Below, piece after piece: positions 45,280-56,209 of a stretch of 64,000 bases of DNA. Below the pieces are notes generated by a model. It saw nothing but the letters and a program-made list of their open reading frames with translations. It did no database searches and had not been told where the DNA came from. The DNA comes from an uncultured Methylophaga sp. (GTDB lineage: Bacteria > Pseudomonadota > Gammaproteobacteria > Nitrosococcales > Methylophagaceae): positions 1 to 64,000 of the forward strand of contig CAJXKF010000002.1 in the NCBI GenBank assembly GCA_913055695.1, written 5' to 3'. Each line of letters begins with the position of its first letter. The first letter of the stretch is position 1. A program made the position numbers and the translations under genes.

Positions 45280-48200
45280 ATGCTGCAATTGATTGGCCGT
45301 CCGGCTTTTTCTGCTTTCCGACTGGAGAAATTACTCAGCGCTATTCAGGCTGAGGTCGCCGCTGTCAGCGCGATCAGAACTGAATATCGTTACTTCGTCG
45401 AAGTTGAAGGCGAGTGTATTCTGCCTTTGCCGGAACTCAAACTGGTCGAAACCATGCTGGAAGCCAAAGTCGGTGATACCCAGCCGGAAGCAGATGAAAA
45501 CTTTTTCCTGGTTACACCGCGCCCGGGCACGATTTCACCCTGGTCGAGCAAAGCAACAGATATCGCTGAAAACAGCGGTGCCAATGATGTCGAGCGTATT
45601 GAACGCGGCGTTGCTTTTTTTGTAAAAAGCAGTGCGCCTCTGACAGCCAGAGAAAAGCAGCAGGTGGCCAGCCATCTGCATGATCGGATGATCGAATCGG
45701 TCTTTGAAAGCATTGATGATGCCGATCGTCTGTTTGTTCATGCTGCCTCCAGACCACTGGTCAGTGTCGATATTCTGAACGGCGGCCGCGAAGCATTGGT
45801 AGCTGCCAACCAGAGTATGGGCCTTGCTCTGGCAGAAGATGAAATTGATTACCTGTTCGATAACTTCACCATGCTCGAGCGCAATCCCAACGACATTGAG
45901 CTGATGATGTTTGCCCAGGCCAACTCGGAGCACTGCCGCCACAAAATCTTCCGTGCCGACTGGATTATCGACGGCGAAACGCAGCCACACACGTTGTTCA
46001 ATATGATCCGTAACACCCACGATAAAAATCCTGAGGGTGTGGTCACGGCTTATTCCGATAATTCCTCGGTGATTGAAGGCCCGCGCAGCCATCGCTTCCA
46101 AGTCGATATGGCCAATGGTCAGTATCACTATGAAGGCGAAGTCCAGCACATCATCATGAAGGTGGAAACGCATAACCACCCGACGGCGATTTCACCGTTT
46201 CCCGGCGCTGCTACCGGTGCCGGTGGTGAAATCCGTGATGAAGGTGCAACCGGACGTGGTTCCAAACCCAAAGCCGGTCTGACCGGGTTTACTGTCTCCA
46301 ATCTGGAAATTCCAGGCTTTGAACAACCCTGGGAAACGCCTTATGGCAGACCGGCCCGCATGGCCTCTGCGCTGGAAATAATGACTGAAGGTCCGCTGGG
46401 CGGCGCGGCATTTAATAACGAATTCGGTCGTCCTAATCTCTGCGGTTATTTCCGTACTTTTGAGATGCAGGTGGAATCCAATCAGGGCTTTGAAGTTCGT
46501 GGCTACCACAAGCCCATCATGGTCGCAGGCGGTATGGGCTCGATTCGCCCCCAGCATGTCAAAAAAGGCATTATGGATCCGGGCATGCAGCTGATTGTGC
46601 TGGGTGGTCCGGCCATGTTGATTGGCCTGGGTGGTGGTGCAGCTTCTTCCGTGGCTTCCGGGACCAGCGATGAAGGTCTCGACTTTGCTTCTGTGCAGCG
46701 TGGTAATCCGGAAATGGAACGTCGCTGTCAGGAAGTTATCGACCGCTGTGTGGCCCTGGGTGATGACAACCCGATTATTGCGATTCACGATGTCGGCGCT
46801 GGCGGCCTGTCCAATGCCTTCCCGGAACTGGTTGATGACAGTGGTCGTGGTGGCCGTTTTGAACTGCGCCTGATTCCGAATGATGAATCCAGTATGTCGC
46901 CGATGGAAATCTGGTGCAACGAGTCTCAGGAACGCTATGTGCTCGGTGTACACCCGGATCGAATCGATGAATTCCAGGCGATTTGTGAGCGCGAGCGTTG
47001 CCCGTGGGCCATCGTCGGTGAAACCACAGAAGAAGAGCATCTGCTGCTCGGCGATGCTGACAATGAAACGCTGCCGATTGATATGCCGCTGTCTCTGCTG
47101 CTGGGTAAACCACCTAAAATGCTGCGTGATGTCAGCCATGTCGAAAAAACCTACCCGGAACTTGATTTCGATGGCATTTCCGCAGAGCACGCGCTGGAAC
47201 GGGTATTAAAATTACCGGCTGTTGCCAGTAAAAACTTCCTGATAACCATCGGTGACCGTACTGTGACCGGTCTGGTGGCGCGTGACCAGATGGTCGGTCC
47301 CTGGCAGGTGCCAGTCGCTGACTGCGCCGTAACTCTGGCCGACCATCATGAACTGCTAGGTGAAGCCATGGCGATGGGCGAGCGCACACCGCTGGCATTG
47401 GTTAACGGCCCGGCTTCCGGTCGCATGGCGGTGGGTGAGGCAATCACCAATATTGCTGCTGCCAAAATCGATAAGCTGAGCGATATCAAACTCTCAGCCA
47501 ACTGGATGGCGCCTTGTGGTCATCCGGGTGAAGATGCTGTTCTTTACGACACAGTGAAAGCGGTGGGCATGGAATTATGCCCCGAGCTGGGCATTGCGAT
47601 TCCGGTCGGTAAAGATTCGCTGTCAATGAAAACAGTCTGGGATGAAAAGGGCGAAACCAAAACCGTGACTTCACCACTGTCGCTGATTATCAGTGCTTTC
47701 GCTCCAGTGAGCGATGCCGCTAATACCAGCACACCGCAACTGAGAACTGATCTCGGTGAGACCGACCTGATTTATATCGATCTGGGTCGGGGCCAGAATC
47801 GCCTAGCGACTTCTGCCCTGGCACAAGTGTTTAAACAGGTCGGCACTGAAGGGCCTGATCTTGATAATGCCGCAGATCTGAAGAACTTCTTTAATGCGAT
47901 TCAACAGCTCAAATCTCAGAACAAAATTCTGGCTTACCATGACCGTGGCGATGGCGGCCTGATCGTCACACTGGCGGAAATGGCTTTTGCCGGCCGTTGC
48001 GGAATTGATGTTGAAATTAACGGACTGGGCGATGCCTTGCCTGTGCTGTTCAGTGAAGAACTGGGCGCTGTAATTCAGGTCCGACGCGACGAGCTGGATG
48101 AGGTCATGAGCCAGCTGGCTGACAACGGCCTGGAATCTCTCTCCTTTGTGATTGGTCAAGTGACCGAAGAACAGCGTCTCCGGATCAAAGTGGATGGCGA

Positions 48201-49164
48201 GCAGGTCATTGAGCAGTCCCGTGTCACGCTACAGCGTTTCTGGGCTGAAACCAGCTACCAGATGCAGGCACTGCGTGATAACCCGGAATGTGCCAGACAG
48301 GAATTCGACAGCATTCTTGATGATAAGGATCCGGGCCTATTTGCCAAACTGAGCTTTGATGCGGCAGAGAATGTGGCGGCACCACTGATTGTCAGTGGCA
48401 AGCGTCCGAAAGTGGCTATTCTGCGTGAGCAGGGCGTCAACGGCCAGGTGGAAATGGCAGCGTCATTTGACCATGCCGGTTTCTGTGCAATTGACGTGCA
48501 TATGAGCGACATTCTGGAAGGCCGGGTTAGCCTGACCGATTTTGTCGGTCTGGTGGCCTGCGGTGGTTTCTCTTACGGTGACGTACTGGGGGCCGGCCGC
48601 GGCTGGGCCAGCACCATTTTGCATAATGAGCGTGCCCGCAAACAGTTTTCGGACTTCTTCCAGCGCCAGGATACCTTTGCTTTAGGTGTCTGTAACGGCT
48701 GTCAGATGTTGTCACAGCTGAAAGAACTGATTCCGGGCAGTGATCACTGGCCGCGGTTTTCACGCAACCTGTCTGAGCAGTTTGAAGCCCGTTTCTCACT
48801 GGTGGAAGTACTCGAGTCACCGTCGGTTCTGTTGCAGGGCATGGCAGGCTCGATCATGCCGATTGCTGTCGCCCATGGCGAAGGCCGTGCTGATTTCAGC
48901 GAGACCGGTTCTGAATCTCAGGCACTTGCTGCAATGCGTTTTGTTGACCATTACGGCGAGGCAACTGAAACCTACCCATTCAACCCGAATGGTTCCAAAG
49001 GAGGCCTGACTGCACTGACCACCGATGATGGCCGTGTCACGATTATGATGCCGCATCCGGAGCGGGTGACCCGTGCGGTGCAGCATTCATGGCACCCTGA
49101 TAACTGGAGCAAGGAAGGTCCATGGGCCCGTCTGTTCCAGAACGCCAGACGCTGGGTCGGTTAA
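45280..49164 (+). CDS. purL: Phosphoribosylformylglycinamidine synthase
   Basis: The 1294-aa single-chain FGAM synthase is the same length as in E. coli. The synthase part has [52 protein letters not shown] (quoted in part: [18 protein letters not shown]) and [15 protein letters not shown]. The C-terminal class I glutamine amidotransferase domain (about residue 1035 on) has the nucleophile Cys in [10 protein letters not shown] and the His/Glu pair in [10 protein letters not shown]. It makes FGAM from FGAR, ATP and glutamine in purine synthesis. The downstream diguanylate cyclase starts five bases later. Confidence 0.98.
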   Translation: MLQLIGRPAFSAFRLEKLLSAIQAEVAAVSAIRTEYRYFVEVEGECILPLPELKLVETMLEAKVGDTQPEADENFFLVTPRPGTISPWSSKATDIAENSGANDVERIERGVAFFVKSSAPLTAREKQQVASHLHDRMIESVFESIDDADRLFVHAASRPLVSVDILNGGREALVAANQSMGLALAEDEIDYLFDNFTMLERNPNDIELMMFAQANSEHCRHKIFRADWIIDGETQPHTLFNMIRNTHDKNPEGVVTAYSDNSSVIEGPRSHRFQVDMANGQYHYEGEVQHIIMKVETHNHPTAISPFPGAATGAGGEIRDEGATGRGSKPKAGLTGFTVSNLEIPGFEQPWETPYGRPARMASALEIMTEGPLGGAAFNNEFGRPNLCGYFRTFEMQVESNQGFEVRGYHKPIMVAGGMGSIRPQHVKKGIMDPGMQLIVLGGPAMLIGLGGGAASSVASGTSDEGLDFASVQRGNPEMERRCQEVIDRCVALGDDNPIIAIHDVGAGGLSNAFPELVDDSGRGGRFELRLIPNDESSMSPMEIWCNESQERYVLGVHPDRIDEFQAICERERCPWAIVGETTEEEHLLLGDADNETLPIDMPLSLLLGKPPKMLRDVSHVEKTYPELDFDGISAEHALERVLKLPAVASKNFLITIGDRTVTGLVARDQMVGPWQVPVADCAVTLADHHELLGEAMAMGERTPLALVNGPASGRMAVGEAITNIAAAKIDKLSDIKLSANWMAPCGHPGEDAVLYDTVKAVGMELCPELGIAIPVGKDSLSMKTVWDEKGETKTVTSPLSLIISAFAPVSDAANTSTPQLRTDLGETDLIYIDLGRGQNRLATSALAQVFKQVGTEGPDLDNAADLKNFFNAIQQLKSQNKILAYHDRGDGGLIVTLAEMAFAGRCGIDVEINGLGDALPVLFSEELGAVIQVRRDELDEVMSQLADNGLESLSFVIGQVTEEQRLRIKVDGEQVIEQSRVTLQRFWAETSYQMQALRDNPECARQEFDSILDDKDPGLFAKLSFDAAENVAAPLIVSGKRPKVAILREQGVNGQVEMAASFDHAGFCAIDVHMSDILEGRVSLTDFVGLVACGGFSYGDVLGAGRGWASTILHNERARKQFSDFFQRQDTFALGVCNGCQMLSQLKELIPGSDHWPRFSRNLSEQFEARFSLVEVLESPSVLLQGMAGSIMPIAVAHGEGRADFSETGSESQALAAMRFVDHYGEATETYPFNPNGSKGGLTALTTDDGRVTIMMPHPERVTRAVQHSWHPDNWSKEGPWARLFQNARRWVG

Positions 49165-49169
49165 AAAAT

Positions 49170-51314
49170 ATGATGCCTCGCAGTTTCGCCCTGCGGGGCA
49201 CAGGGCTTTTCATGCTGATGCTGGTGATGAGCAGTTTTTCTGTCATCACCAGCGTCCAAGCTTCACCCACTTCGCTGGCGCTTGCCGAGCTGGACTGGCA
49301 ATATCACTGGGGGGATCTGCCGTTTACTGAGTCAAAGCCAGATCTGGCAGCCGCTTCCTCTAACTGGCAAACGATTGAATTTCCTGCAAACCCGCCCGGA
49401 CGTGATGGACGGCACTATGTCTGGTTCAAAACCGTGTTACCTGACGTTGCGCTCTCTGCACCGGTTATTTTTGTTACCAGCATTAACCTTAATGTCGAAG
49501 TCTATCTCGGCGACCGGATAATCTATCGTTTCGGTCAGCTGGATCAGGACAGCAAAAAAGCATTCAAGGGCTGGCCCTGGCACCAGATAGCATTGCCAGA
49601 AGACTTTGCCGGAAAGCCGCTTTATTTGCGTATTTATTCCGATTACACCGATATCGGCCTGTGGGGCGAAGCCAAGCTGATGGAGCGTTCCGACATGCTG
49701 CTTCACGTCATCAGTACTGGCCTGCATGAGCTGATCGTGGCGGCATTTTCCCTGCTGGTGGCCTTTGTCACCATGGTGTTCGCTTTATTCCGCGGCACCA
49801 GGCAGGAATTCTTCTATCTCGGCTTGTTTTCGCTGGCAACGGCGGGGGTGCTGATTGGTGAAAATCTGGCGATTCAACTGGTTCTGCCGTGGCCACTGAT
49901 AAAGACTTATCTGGCTGCAGTCAGTTATTTCTCGATGCCGATATTTATCGCGATGTTGCTGTATTACTGGCTCAACGGCGCGACAGGTAGCCGTTTACTG
50001 AAATTGCTGGCGCAGTTGCACCTGGCCTACCTGGTACTGGCTGTTGCGCTATCAATCAGTGGCTTTATGAATCTTGCGATTTTCTTCCCGGTATTTGATG
50101 CGCTGTTTGTGATCTCATTGCTGATTATGATTCGTGTGGTGCTACGCATATCACGACAGGTGAACCTGTCACAGCAACTGGTGCTTGGCGCTTTCGCGGT
50201 GTATGCGATCTTGCTGCTGCTGGATATGCTGGTGGCACACAGCTTCCTGCCCTGGGTCGATTTCCCTATCGCCATTGGCGGTTTAGTGTTTGCGCTGGTA
50301 TTGGTGGTCGTGTCGATACACAGTTATGTGCAGACCAACCTGGCAATGGAACAGCTCAACCTTCAGCTTGAAGAACGCGTGAGCGAACGCACAGCAGAGT
50401 TACATGCCTATGCAGAAGCGGAGCAGCAAAGGCGCATCGAACTGGAACGGGAAAACCAGTTTATTGCTGAACTCGAGAAGCTGAATATCGATCTGCAAAG
50501 CTGCCAGAGTATCGACGAGGCCAAGATCCTGATGCGGCAAAGACTTGGCAATGTATTCAAGCCTGCTCGCGTACATGTCAGCCTGGATGGTGAGGCCATC
50601 AATACTTTGCCTGATGCACAGATCCGCTTGCAGCAACTGGAAGGGGGCAGTCATGTGCTGGCTTCGCTGACACTGGAAACTACGGATGAGAGTCTGCCCA
50701 GAACGCAGTGGGAGCATTTTCTAAGACGTGCTTCTCAAAGACTCACGGTGACACTGGGTAATATCAAGCTGCGCGAGGATTTACAGCGTTACTCTTTTGA
50801 AGATTCGTTAACCGGCTTGCGTAACCGTCGTTTCTTTGATGATGCGCTGGCACGAGATATTCAGCTCGCCAAGCGGAATCAAATGCCGCTATCGCTCTTG
50901 ATCTGTGATATCGATCATTTCAAGCACTTCAATGACGAGTTCGGTCACGATGCCGGCGATGCCGCATTACAGGCTGTCGCGGAGACTTTACAGCAGTATT
51001 TCCGCGAAAGTGATATTCCCTGTCGCTTCGGTGGTGAGGAATTTGTAGTACTCATGCGTGATGCAGTGCTTGAAGATGCGGTAGCCAAAGCAGAGCGTCT
51101 CCGCGAGGCAGTGCAGGCACTCGATATCAGTTACCGGGATGAGACACTCTCACACCTGACGATCTCAATCGGTGTTTCCTCTTTGTCTGACGCGGATACT
51201 GATGCCGAAACCCTGCTACGGCAGGCGGATCAGGCACTCTATGCGGCCAAGCAGTCCGGTCGCAACAGAGTGCTTAGCCACCATGAAAAGTTAAAACAAT
51301 CGCAGGCTGAATGA
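49170..51314 (+). CDS. Membrane diguanylate cyclase with 7TMR-DISM sensor
   Basis: The 714-aa protein has a signal peptide, a periplasmic beta-rich domain of about 165 residues (SNWQTIEFPANPPG, RHYVWFKTVLPD, VYLGDRIIYRFGQ, LYLRIYSDYTDIGLWG) typical of the 7TMR-DISM extracellular domain, and then seven hydrophobic helices (about residues 185-395). A coiled coil follows (LQLEERVSERTAELHAYAEAE), and a C-terminal GGDEF domain has the active-site variant RFGGEEF (about residue 618). The product is probably cyclic di-GMP. The start is the ATG at 49170 or 49173; the next cyclase begins directly after its stop. Confidence 0.9.
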   Translation: MMPRSFALRGTGLFMLMLVMSSFSVITSVQASPTSLALAELDWQYHWGDLPFTESKPDLAAASSNWQTIEFPANPPGRDGRHYVWFKTVLPDVALSAPVIFVTSINLNVEVYLGDRIIYRFGQLDQDSKKAFKGWPWHQIALPEDFAGKPLYLRIYSDYTDIGLWGEAKLMERSDMLLHVISTGLHELIVAAFSLLVAFVTMVFALFRGTRQEFFYLGLFSLATAGVLIGENLAIQLVLPWPLIKTYLAAVSYFSMPIFIAMLLYYWLNGATGSRLLKLLAQLHLAYLVLAVALSISGFMNLAIFFPVFDALFVISLLIMIRVVLRISRQVNLSQQLVLGAFAVYAILLLLDMLVAHSFLPWVDFPIAIGGLVFALVLVVVSIHSYVQTNLAMEQLNLQLEERVSERTAELHAYAEAEQQRRIELERENQFIAELEKLNIDLQSCQSIDEAKILMRQRLGNVFKPARVHVSLDGEAINTLPDAQIRLQQLEGGSHVLASLTLETTDESLPRTQWEHFLRRASQRLTVTLGNIKLREDLQRYSFEDSLTGLRNRRFFDDALARDIQLAKRNQMPLSLLICDIDHFKHFNDEFGHDAGDAALQAVAETLQQYFRESDIPCRFGGEEFVVLMRDAVLEDAVAKAERLREAVQALDISYRDETLSHLTISIGVSSLSDADTDAETLLRQADQALYAAKQSGRNRVLSHHEKLKQSQAE

Positions 51315-52619
51315 ATGGATAAAGCCGGTTTTGATTCGCTGAGCCATTACATCGACATGCTGCTCGATGCCATTTGTGTGGTGGATGAAAACGGGCATTT
51401 TCTCTACGTCAGTGCCGGTGGCGAGCGCATCTTCGGCTACAAGCCAGAAGAGATGATAGGTCGACAGATGCTGGACATGGTGCATCCGGAAGATCGTGAA
51501 CGGACCCTGCAAACGGTTGCAGAAATCATGTCCGGCATAGCCAAAATCGATTTTGAAAACCGCTATATCCGTAAGGATGGACGGGTTGTGCATTTGCTCT
51601 GGTCAGCCCGCTGGTCTGAGAATGAAGGTATTCGAATTGCCGTTGCCCGCGATATCTCCGAATTAAAGCAGACCGAAGCCCGCCAGGCCGCGCTGATTAA
51701 TATTTCGGAAGCGGCGCATACTGAGCAGAGTCTGACTGATCTTTACATACGTATTCATGACATCATCGCCGGTCTGATATCGACGCAGCAGTTTGTGATT
51801 GGTCTGTGTGAGCAGAAAAGCGCAGATTCCGAGCTGGTTTATCACTGTGGTGCCGGTCACCTGACAGACCAGAAAACGGTGCTGGAAACCCTGTGTAGTC
51901 AGGTCGCCAGAAGAGGGGTAAGCTGGCCCAAGTCAGAGTGGGAACAGCGTGCGCTGCCGGACTGGCTGGCCGTTCCCTTGAAGTCCCAGGACGGCATTGT
52001 TGGCGCACTGATGGTGAAAACCGACGCTGATAACAAAGCTGATAATGTCGACGAGTGTGAACTGCTGGAGTTTGTCTCTACTCAGATTGCCGCGGCAATC
52101 GTGCGCCGCAAAATGCTGGAAAGTCTGCATCAGCTGGCGATGTTTGATCAGTTGACCGGATTGCCCAACCGCCGTTTATTCCATGATCGCTTTCAGCAGG
52201 TGCTGGCCAGAGCCAAACGTAATCAGGAGAGCTTTGCTGTGCTTTATCTCGATCTGGATAAGTTCAAACAGGCCAACGATCACTTTGGTCATGAAGCGGG
52301 TGACCGGATTCTGCGTCAGACTGCTCAAAGGCTCAACACTTGCCTTCGTGATACCGACACTGTGGCCAGAATGGGCGGCGACGAATTTGTGATGATTCTG
52401 GATCGTATCGATATGAAAGATGTTGAAGATGTCGTTATCAAGATCCGGACGGAATTATCACAGCCCTATCAGCTCGACGATACTATGCTGAGTCTGACGG
52501 CAAGTATCGGCATAGCCAGTTTCCCTGAGCACGGGGAAACACAGATGTCGCTGATGCAACAGGCTGACTCTGATATGTATCGGGCTAAACGCGCTGAGCG
52601 GATTTCCAAGAAAACCTAA
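51315..52619 (+). CDS. PAS-GAF-GGDEF diguanylate cyclase
   Basis: The 434-aa cytoplasmic protein has a PAS domain (about residues 10-130: LLDAICVVDENGHFLYVS, YIRKDGRVVHLLWSARW), a GAF-like domain (about 140-265) and a GGDEF domain with MGGDEF (about residue 355). The active site is canonical, and no EAL domain is present. It begins immediately after the stop of the previous cyclase, so the two sense different inputs but are made together. Confidence 0.9.
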   Translation: MDKAGFDSLSHYIDMLLDAICVVDENGHFLYVSAGGERIFGYKPEEMIGRQMLDMVHPEDRERTLQTVAEIMSGIAKIDFENRYIRKDGRVVHLLWSARWSENEGIRIAVARDISELKQTEARQAALINISEAAHTEQSLTDLYIRIHDIIAGLISTQQFVIGLCEQKSADSELVYHCGAGHLTDQKTVLETLCSQVARRGVSWPKSEWEQRALPDWLAVPLKSQDGIVGALMVKTDADNKADNVDECELLEFVSTQIAAAIVRRKMLESLHQLAMFDQLTGLPNRRLFHDRFQQVLARAKRNQESFAVLYLDLDKFKQANDHFGHEAGDRILRQTAQRLNTCLRDTDTVARMGGDEFVMILDRIDMKDVEDVVIKIRTELSQPYQLDDTMLSLTASIGIASFPEHGETQMSLMQQADSDMYRAKRAERISKKT

Positions 52620-52740
52620 GCCTGGCAAAATCAGGTTTATTTCACACTTTTACTAATCGATTGAATTAACGGCGATTTTTTATCGAACTCCTGGGCAAGT
52701 CCTCTGTCTCAATTACGAACAAAAAACGACAGGAGGTTAC

Positions 52741-53166
52741 ATGAGAAAATTAATATCAGTCCTAACTGCGTTATTTCTTACGGGACTCCTTGCGGCAGGT
52801 TCAGCGGTGGCTAAAAATCACACAGTTGAAGCACAGGGTTTAAAGTTCATGCCGATGAATATCCATATTCAACCTGGTGATACCGTTTACTGGGAAAATA
52901 TGGCGACACACAACGTGCATATGATGGAAGGCCTGATCCCGGAGGGCACTGAAGCATTCGTATCCCCTCTGGGTGAGAACATCAACCATACCTTTGAGAA
53001 AGAGGGGGTCTATATTTACCAGTGTGATCCTCACATCGGCGCCGGTATGGGCGGTGCTGTGATTGTCGGCAAGCCAGTCAATCTTGAGAAGATAAAATCT
53101 CAGGATGTGAAAGGGGGCTTGGGACGAGTCGTCGATGAAGCGATTGAGTTCGCAGAAGGCCTGTAA
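52741..53166 (+). CDS. Periplasmic cupredoxin (pseudoazurin/amicyanin-like)
   Basis: The 141-aa protein has a signal peptide (LISVLTALFLTGLLAAGSAVAK, about residues 4-25) and the type 1 copper pattern: His in ENMATHNVHMM (about residue 59), and the Cys-xx-His-xxxx-Met loop YQCDPHIGAGMGG near residues 97-104. The family shuttles electrons in the periplasm, for example to cytochrome oxidase or denitrification enzymes. The last 20 residues extend past the usual fold (VDEAIEFAEGL). A good ribosome site (CAGGAGG) precedes the ATG, and a strong terminator follows. Confidence 0.9.
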   Translation: MRKLISVLTALFLTGLLAAGSAVAKNHTVEAQGLKFMPMNIHIQPGDTVYWENMATHNVHMMEGLIPEGTEAFVSPLGENINHTFEKEGVYIYQCDPHIGAGMGGAVIVGKPVNLEKIKSQDVKGGLGRVVDEAIEFAEGL

Positions 53167-53188
53167 ACCCACCGCATGATATTTGACC

Positions 53189-53216
53189 AACCGGCTGCTT
53201 ATGCAGCCGGTTTTTT
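53189..53216 (+). terminator. Intrinsic terminator of the cupredoxin gene
   Basis: AACCGGCTGC and GCAGCCGGTT form a 10-bp stem with a TTAT loop, followed by a T-run, 22 bases after the stop. The convergent cupin gene ends 12 bases away, so it may serve both strands. Confidence 0.93.
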
Positions 53217-53227
53217 ATTGCCTGCTA

Positions 53228-53548
53228 TCAGCTGAAAAAGACCGCCAGCCAGATAGTGGGCTGGTCAGCTGAGGTCCTGAGTACTTTATGGCGCTGACGA
53301 GCCGGTATCAGTAAAAAGTCTCCCTTTTTAAGCTCGACGTCTTTTTCTCCTTCAAACAACAGCGTAGCCGAGCCACTCACTAGCATGACCCACTCGTTTT
53401 CATCCTGGTCATACCAGCCCGTTTCAGGTGAACTGTGACCTCGCGAGATAATACGCTCTATCCTGATATTCTCGGCAGTCACTAAGTTCTCAAAGACTTC
53501 CTTGTTCAGCGACGCGGGCAAACCTGAAAAAATATTGTTTTTAGTCAT
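53228..53548 (-). CDS. Cupin domain protein
   Basis: The 106-aa protein is a single cupin: RGHSSPETGWYDQDENEWVMLVSGSATLLFEG (metal-binding first half with His and Glu; quoted in part) and GDFLLIPARQRHKVLRTSADQPTIWLAVFF (second half with His). It has no signal peptide. It overlaps the end of the upstream transporter gene by eight bases, so they are translated together. The ligand is unknown. Confidence 0.85.
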   Translation of the reverse strand: MTKNNIFSGLPASLNKEVFENLVTAENIRIERIISRGHSSPETGWYDQDENEWVMLVSGSATLLFEGEKDVELKKGDFLLIPARQRHKVLRTSADQPTIWLAVFFS

Positions 53549-54917
53549 TTTTCATCGATACAGATTCAAATTCAGACACTTTCTCAGCAGGGCCGGACTG
53601 TTTTCTGGCCCAGCCCTCCATCAGCCGTGAGGTTACCAGGTCACCGCTGACATTCACTGCCGTTCTCGACATATCCAGAATGCGATCCACCCCCATTATC
53701 AGCGCAATACCACTGGGTGGGATTCCCACTGTTGTCAGCACCATTGCCAGGATCACGATGCCCACACCGGGCGTGGCCGGAGAACCGATTGAGGCGCCAA
53801 CAGCCATGGCCACAACCAGCGCCATGCTGGCCATACTTAAATCGATACCATAGACCTGTGCCAGAAACACGGTGGCAACACTCTGGTAGAGTGCAGTACC
53901 GTTCATATTGATGGTGGCGCCGAGCGGAATAACAAACTGTGCAATAGAAGGTCTGACAGCAAGCTTTTCCTGAGCGGTGCGGATTGACAAGGGCATCACT
54001 GCAGCCGAGCTGGAGGTGGAAAAGGCCAGTAATAAAACATCACGACTATGCATCAGAAACAGCATCGGAGACTGACCAGCCAGTAATTTCAATAGCAACA
54101 GATAAACCAGCATCAGCAACAGTAAGCCTATCAGCACGGTGACTACATAAGAAGCCATACCCAGAAGCGCGCTGAGACCAATACTGGTGGTGAGTTGGGC
54201 CATGAGACCAAACACGGCATAAGGTGCCAGTCGCATGGCCCAGTGAACTACAGTCATGCAAATCTGTTGTAGCGAGCGAAGTAAATCCAGCATCGGTCGT
54301 GATTGTTCGGCAGGCATCGATACCAGTGCCACACCGACGATGATGGAGAAAATCACTACCTGCAGCATTTGTCCCTGCACCATGGCATCAAGCGGGTTGC
54401 CCGGCAGCAGGCCGATTAAAACGTCAGGCAGGGTAGTCACATCCGGCATCGTGGCGGGGGCGAGTTCACCCGGCGCCTGTTTGGGTAAGGTCACGTCCTG
54501 CATTAATTTGCCTGGATTAAGCAGGTTTGCGATCCATAAACCAATGGCGGATGCCAATGCAGTGGTGGCAGTAAAAAATAACACTACACGAACGCCGACC
54601 TTACGCAGTTGCTCGATATCTTCGGTGGCAGCAAGACCACGGACAACCGAGGCGATAATCAGCGGAATCACAATCATCTGAATGGTGGCGATAAACAGTC
54701 GCCCCGGAAAAGCCAGCCAGTTACCGATAATGGCACCGGTGTCAGCCTTTACCAGGCCGACAGAAGGGCCCAGTATGATACCTGTGATAAGGCCCAGAAA
54801 CATCCCGATAAGGACTTTCAGCCATAACCGGTCCTGAACCAGGCCGAATAAATAACTACTCAGGGAGCGGTTAGCGGATGAAGCGATCTCGGGCGCTTTG
54901 CTTGTTTCTTCTGCCAT
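53541..54917 (-). CDS. Dicarboxylate/amino acid:cation symporter (DAACS)
   Basis: The 458-aa membrane protein shows the glutamate/aspartate transporter pattern: eight or so helices, the re-entrant serine-rich loop AFSTSSSAAVMPLSIRTA (about residue 300) and the NMNGTALY segment (about 340) that bind substrate and Na+ or H+, plus SIGSPATPGVGIVILAMVL in the C-terminal loop. It imports C4-dicarboxylates or acidic amino acids. The specificity is not deducible. It reads leftward and carries the cupin gene behind it. The start has an N-terminal tail of about 25 residues rich in Ala, Ser and Glu. Confidence 0.92.
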   Translation of the reverse strand: MAEETSKAPEIASSANRSLSSYLFGLVQDRLWLKVLIGMFLGLITGIILGPSVGLVKADTGAIIGNWLAFPGRLFIATIQMIVIPLIIASVVRGLAATEDIEQLRKVGVRVVLFFTATTALASAIGLWIANLLNPGKLMQDVTLPKQAPGELAPATMPDVTTLPDVLIGLLPGNPLDAMVQGQMLQVVIFSIIVGVALVSMPAEQSRPMLDLLRSLQQICMTVVHWAMRLAPYAVFGLMAQLTTSIGLSALLGMASYVVTVLIGLLLLMLVYLLLLKLLAGQSPMLFLMHSRDVLLLAFSTSSSAAVMPLSIRTAQEKLAVRPSIAQFVIPLGATINMNGTALYQSVATVFLAQVYGIDLSMASMALVVAMAVGASIGSPATPGVGIVILAMVLTTVGIPPSGIALIMGVDRILDMSRTAVNVSGDLVTSRLMEGWARKQSGPAEKVSEFESVSMKND

Positions 54918-55120
54918 GACAATTCCCGGGCGTAGCTAAAACCTGATGAAAGTAGAATCGAATTAAAAAATAGCACAGGCAATGTCTTGTTGGGCATCCG
55001 GATCAGCTTTGACCAATTGAGCAAGAATTGCGTCATGAGCAGGATTCTGTTCAACTTGGGGTCAAGGGTTGTGCCACAATACGCACAACAATTCTGGATG
55101 GTCAAAAGGACGATGCGAGT

Positions 55121-56209
55121 ATGACCTTGCGGGCGATTTTTAGTGACTGGGCTGAACGTTACTTCTCTGATGAAGAAGCCGTGATCATGCTGATAGTGCT
55201 GGTGCTGGGCTTTGCAGCGGTGATCTGGTTCGGCCGCATGCTGGCGCCGTTTTTTACGGCCCTGGTTCTGGCTTTCCTGCTTCAGGGCGTTGTAAACCTG
55301 CTGACCCGCCGGCATATTCCAGAAAAAGTCGCCATCGGCATCGTCTTTTTAGGCTTTATCAGTGCGATGCTGGCTCTGGCATTCCTGTTGATGCCGCTGC
55401 TCTGGAACCAGATGGTGAATCTGGTGCAGGAAATTCCCAAGATGCTTTCCAGTGGTCAGCAATGGCTGGATGAGTTGCAACAGAAATACCCCAATTTTGT
55501 TACCCAGGATCAGATCCAGGCCTGGATTGCAGCCATCAGTCGTGAATTCAATCTTTATGCTCAGCGGGCGCTGACACTGTCACTGGCCTCGCTCGGCAGT
55601 GTGATTGGACTGATTGTTTATCTGGTGCTGGTGCCGATACTCATCTTTTTCATGCTCAAAGATCGGGAAAAACTGGTCGGTTTCACCCTGTCAGTGCTGC
55701 CGGAAAAGCGGGGACTAATGAGCCGGATCTGGAATGAGATGGACGATCAGATTGCCAATTATGTCCGCGGTAAAGTCGTTGAAATCATTATCGTCGGTTC
55801 TGTCACCTTTGTGACGTTTGCGCTGTTCGGATTACCTTATTCGGCACTGCTTGCGGTACTGGTTGGTTTCTCGGTACTGGTGCCATTTATCGGTGCTGCG
55901 GTTGCCACACTGCCAGTAGCGGCCGTGGCCGGTTTTCACTTTGGTCTGACCAATGAGTTTATGTACGTGGTGATTGCCTATGGCATCATCCAGGCACTGG
56001 ATGGCAATGTGCTGGTGCCGGTGCTGTTTTCTGAAGCGGTCAACCTGCATCCGGTTTCGATTATTCTTGCCGTGCTGTTTTTCGGGGGCATCTGGGGATT
56101 CTGGGGCATTTTCTTCGCTATTCCACTGGCGACTTTGTTGAAAGCGCTGATGAATGCCTGGCCCCGCAGCCTCAAGCGCAGTCAGCAGCCGCCCACGCCA
56201 TCCATCTGA
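55121..56209 (+). CDS. AI-2E family transporter (PerM-like)
   Basis: The 362-aa protein has the AI-2E/PerM pattern with about eight helices and the family-typical VYLVLVPILIFFMLKDREKL (about residues 170-189) and LVGFSVLVPFIGAAVATLPV (about 247-266). Members export autoinducer-2 or ions; the substrate here is unknown. ATG 55121 has AAGGAC about ten bases upstream and begins close to the first hydrophobic helix; a longer upstream frame is not supported by family similarity. Confidence 0.87.
   Translation: MTLRAIFSDWAERYFSDEEAVIMLIVLVLGFAAVIWFGRMLAPFFTALVLAFLLQGVVNLLTRRHIPEKVAIGIVFLGFISAMLALAFLLMPLLWNQMVNLVQEIPKMLSSGQQWLDELQQKYPNFVTQDQIQAWIAAISREFNLYAQRALTLSLASLGSVIGLIVYLVLVPILIFFMLKDREKLVGFTLSVLPEKRGLMSRIWNEMDDQIANYVRGKVVEIIIVGSVTFVTFALFGLPYSALLAVLVGFSVLVPFIGAAVATLPVAAVAGFHFGLTNEFMYVVIAYGIIQALDGNVLVPVLFSEAVNLHPVSIILAVLFFGGIWGFWGIFFAIPLATLLKALMNAWPRSLKRSQQPPTPSI

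Noticed and set aside
46192-47190. 332-codon frame antisense to purL
   Set aside because: Antisense shadow within a certain gene.
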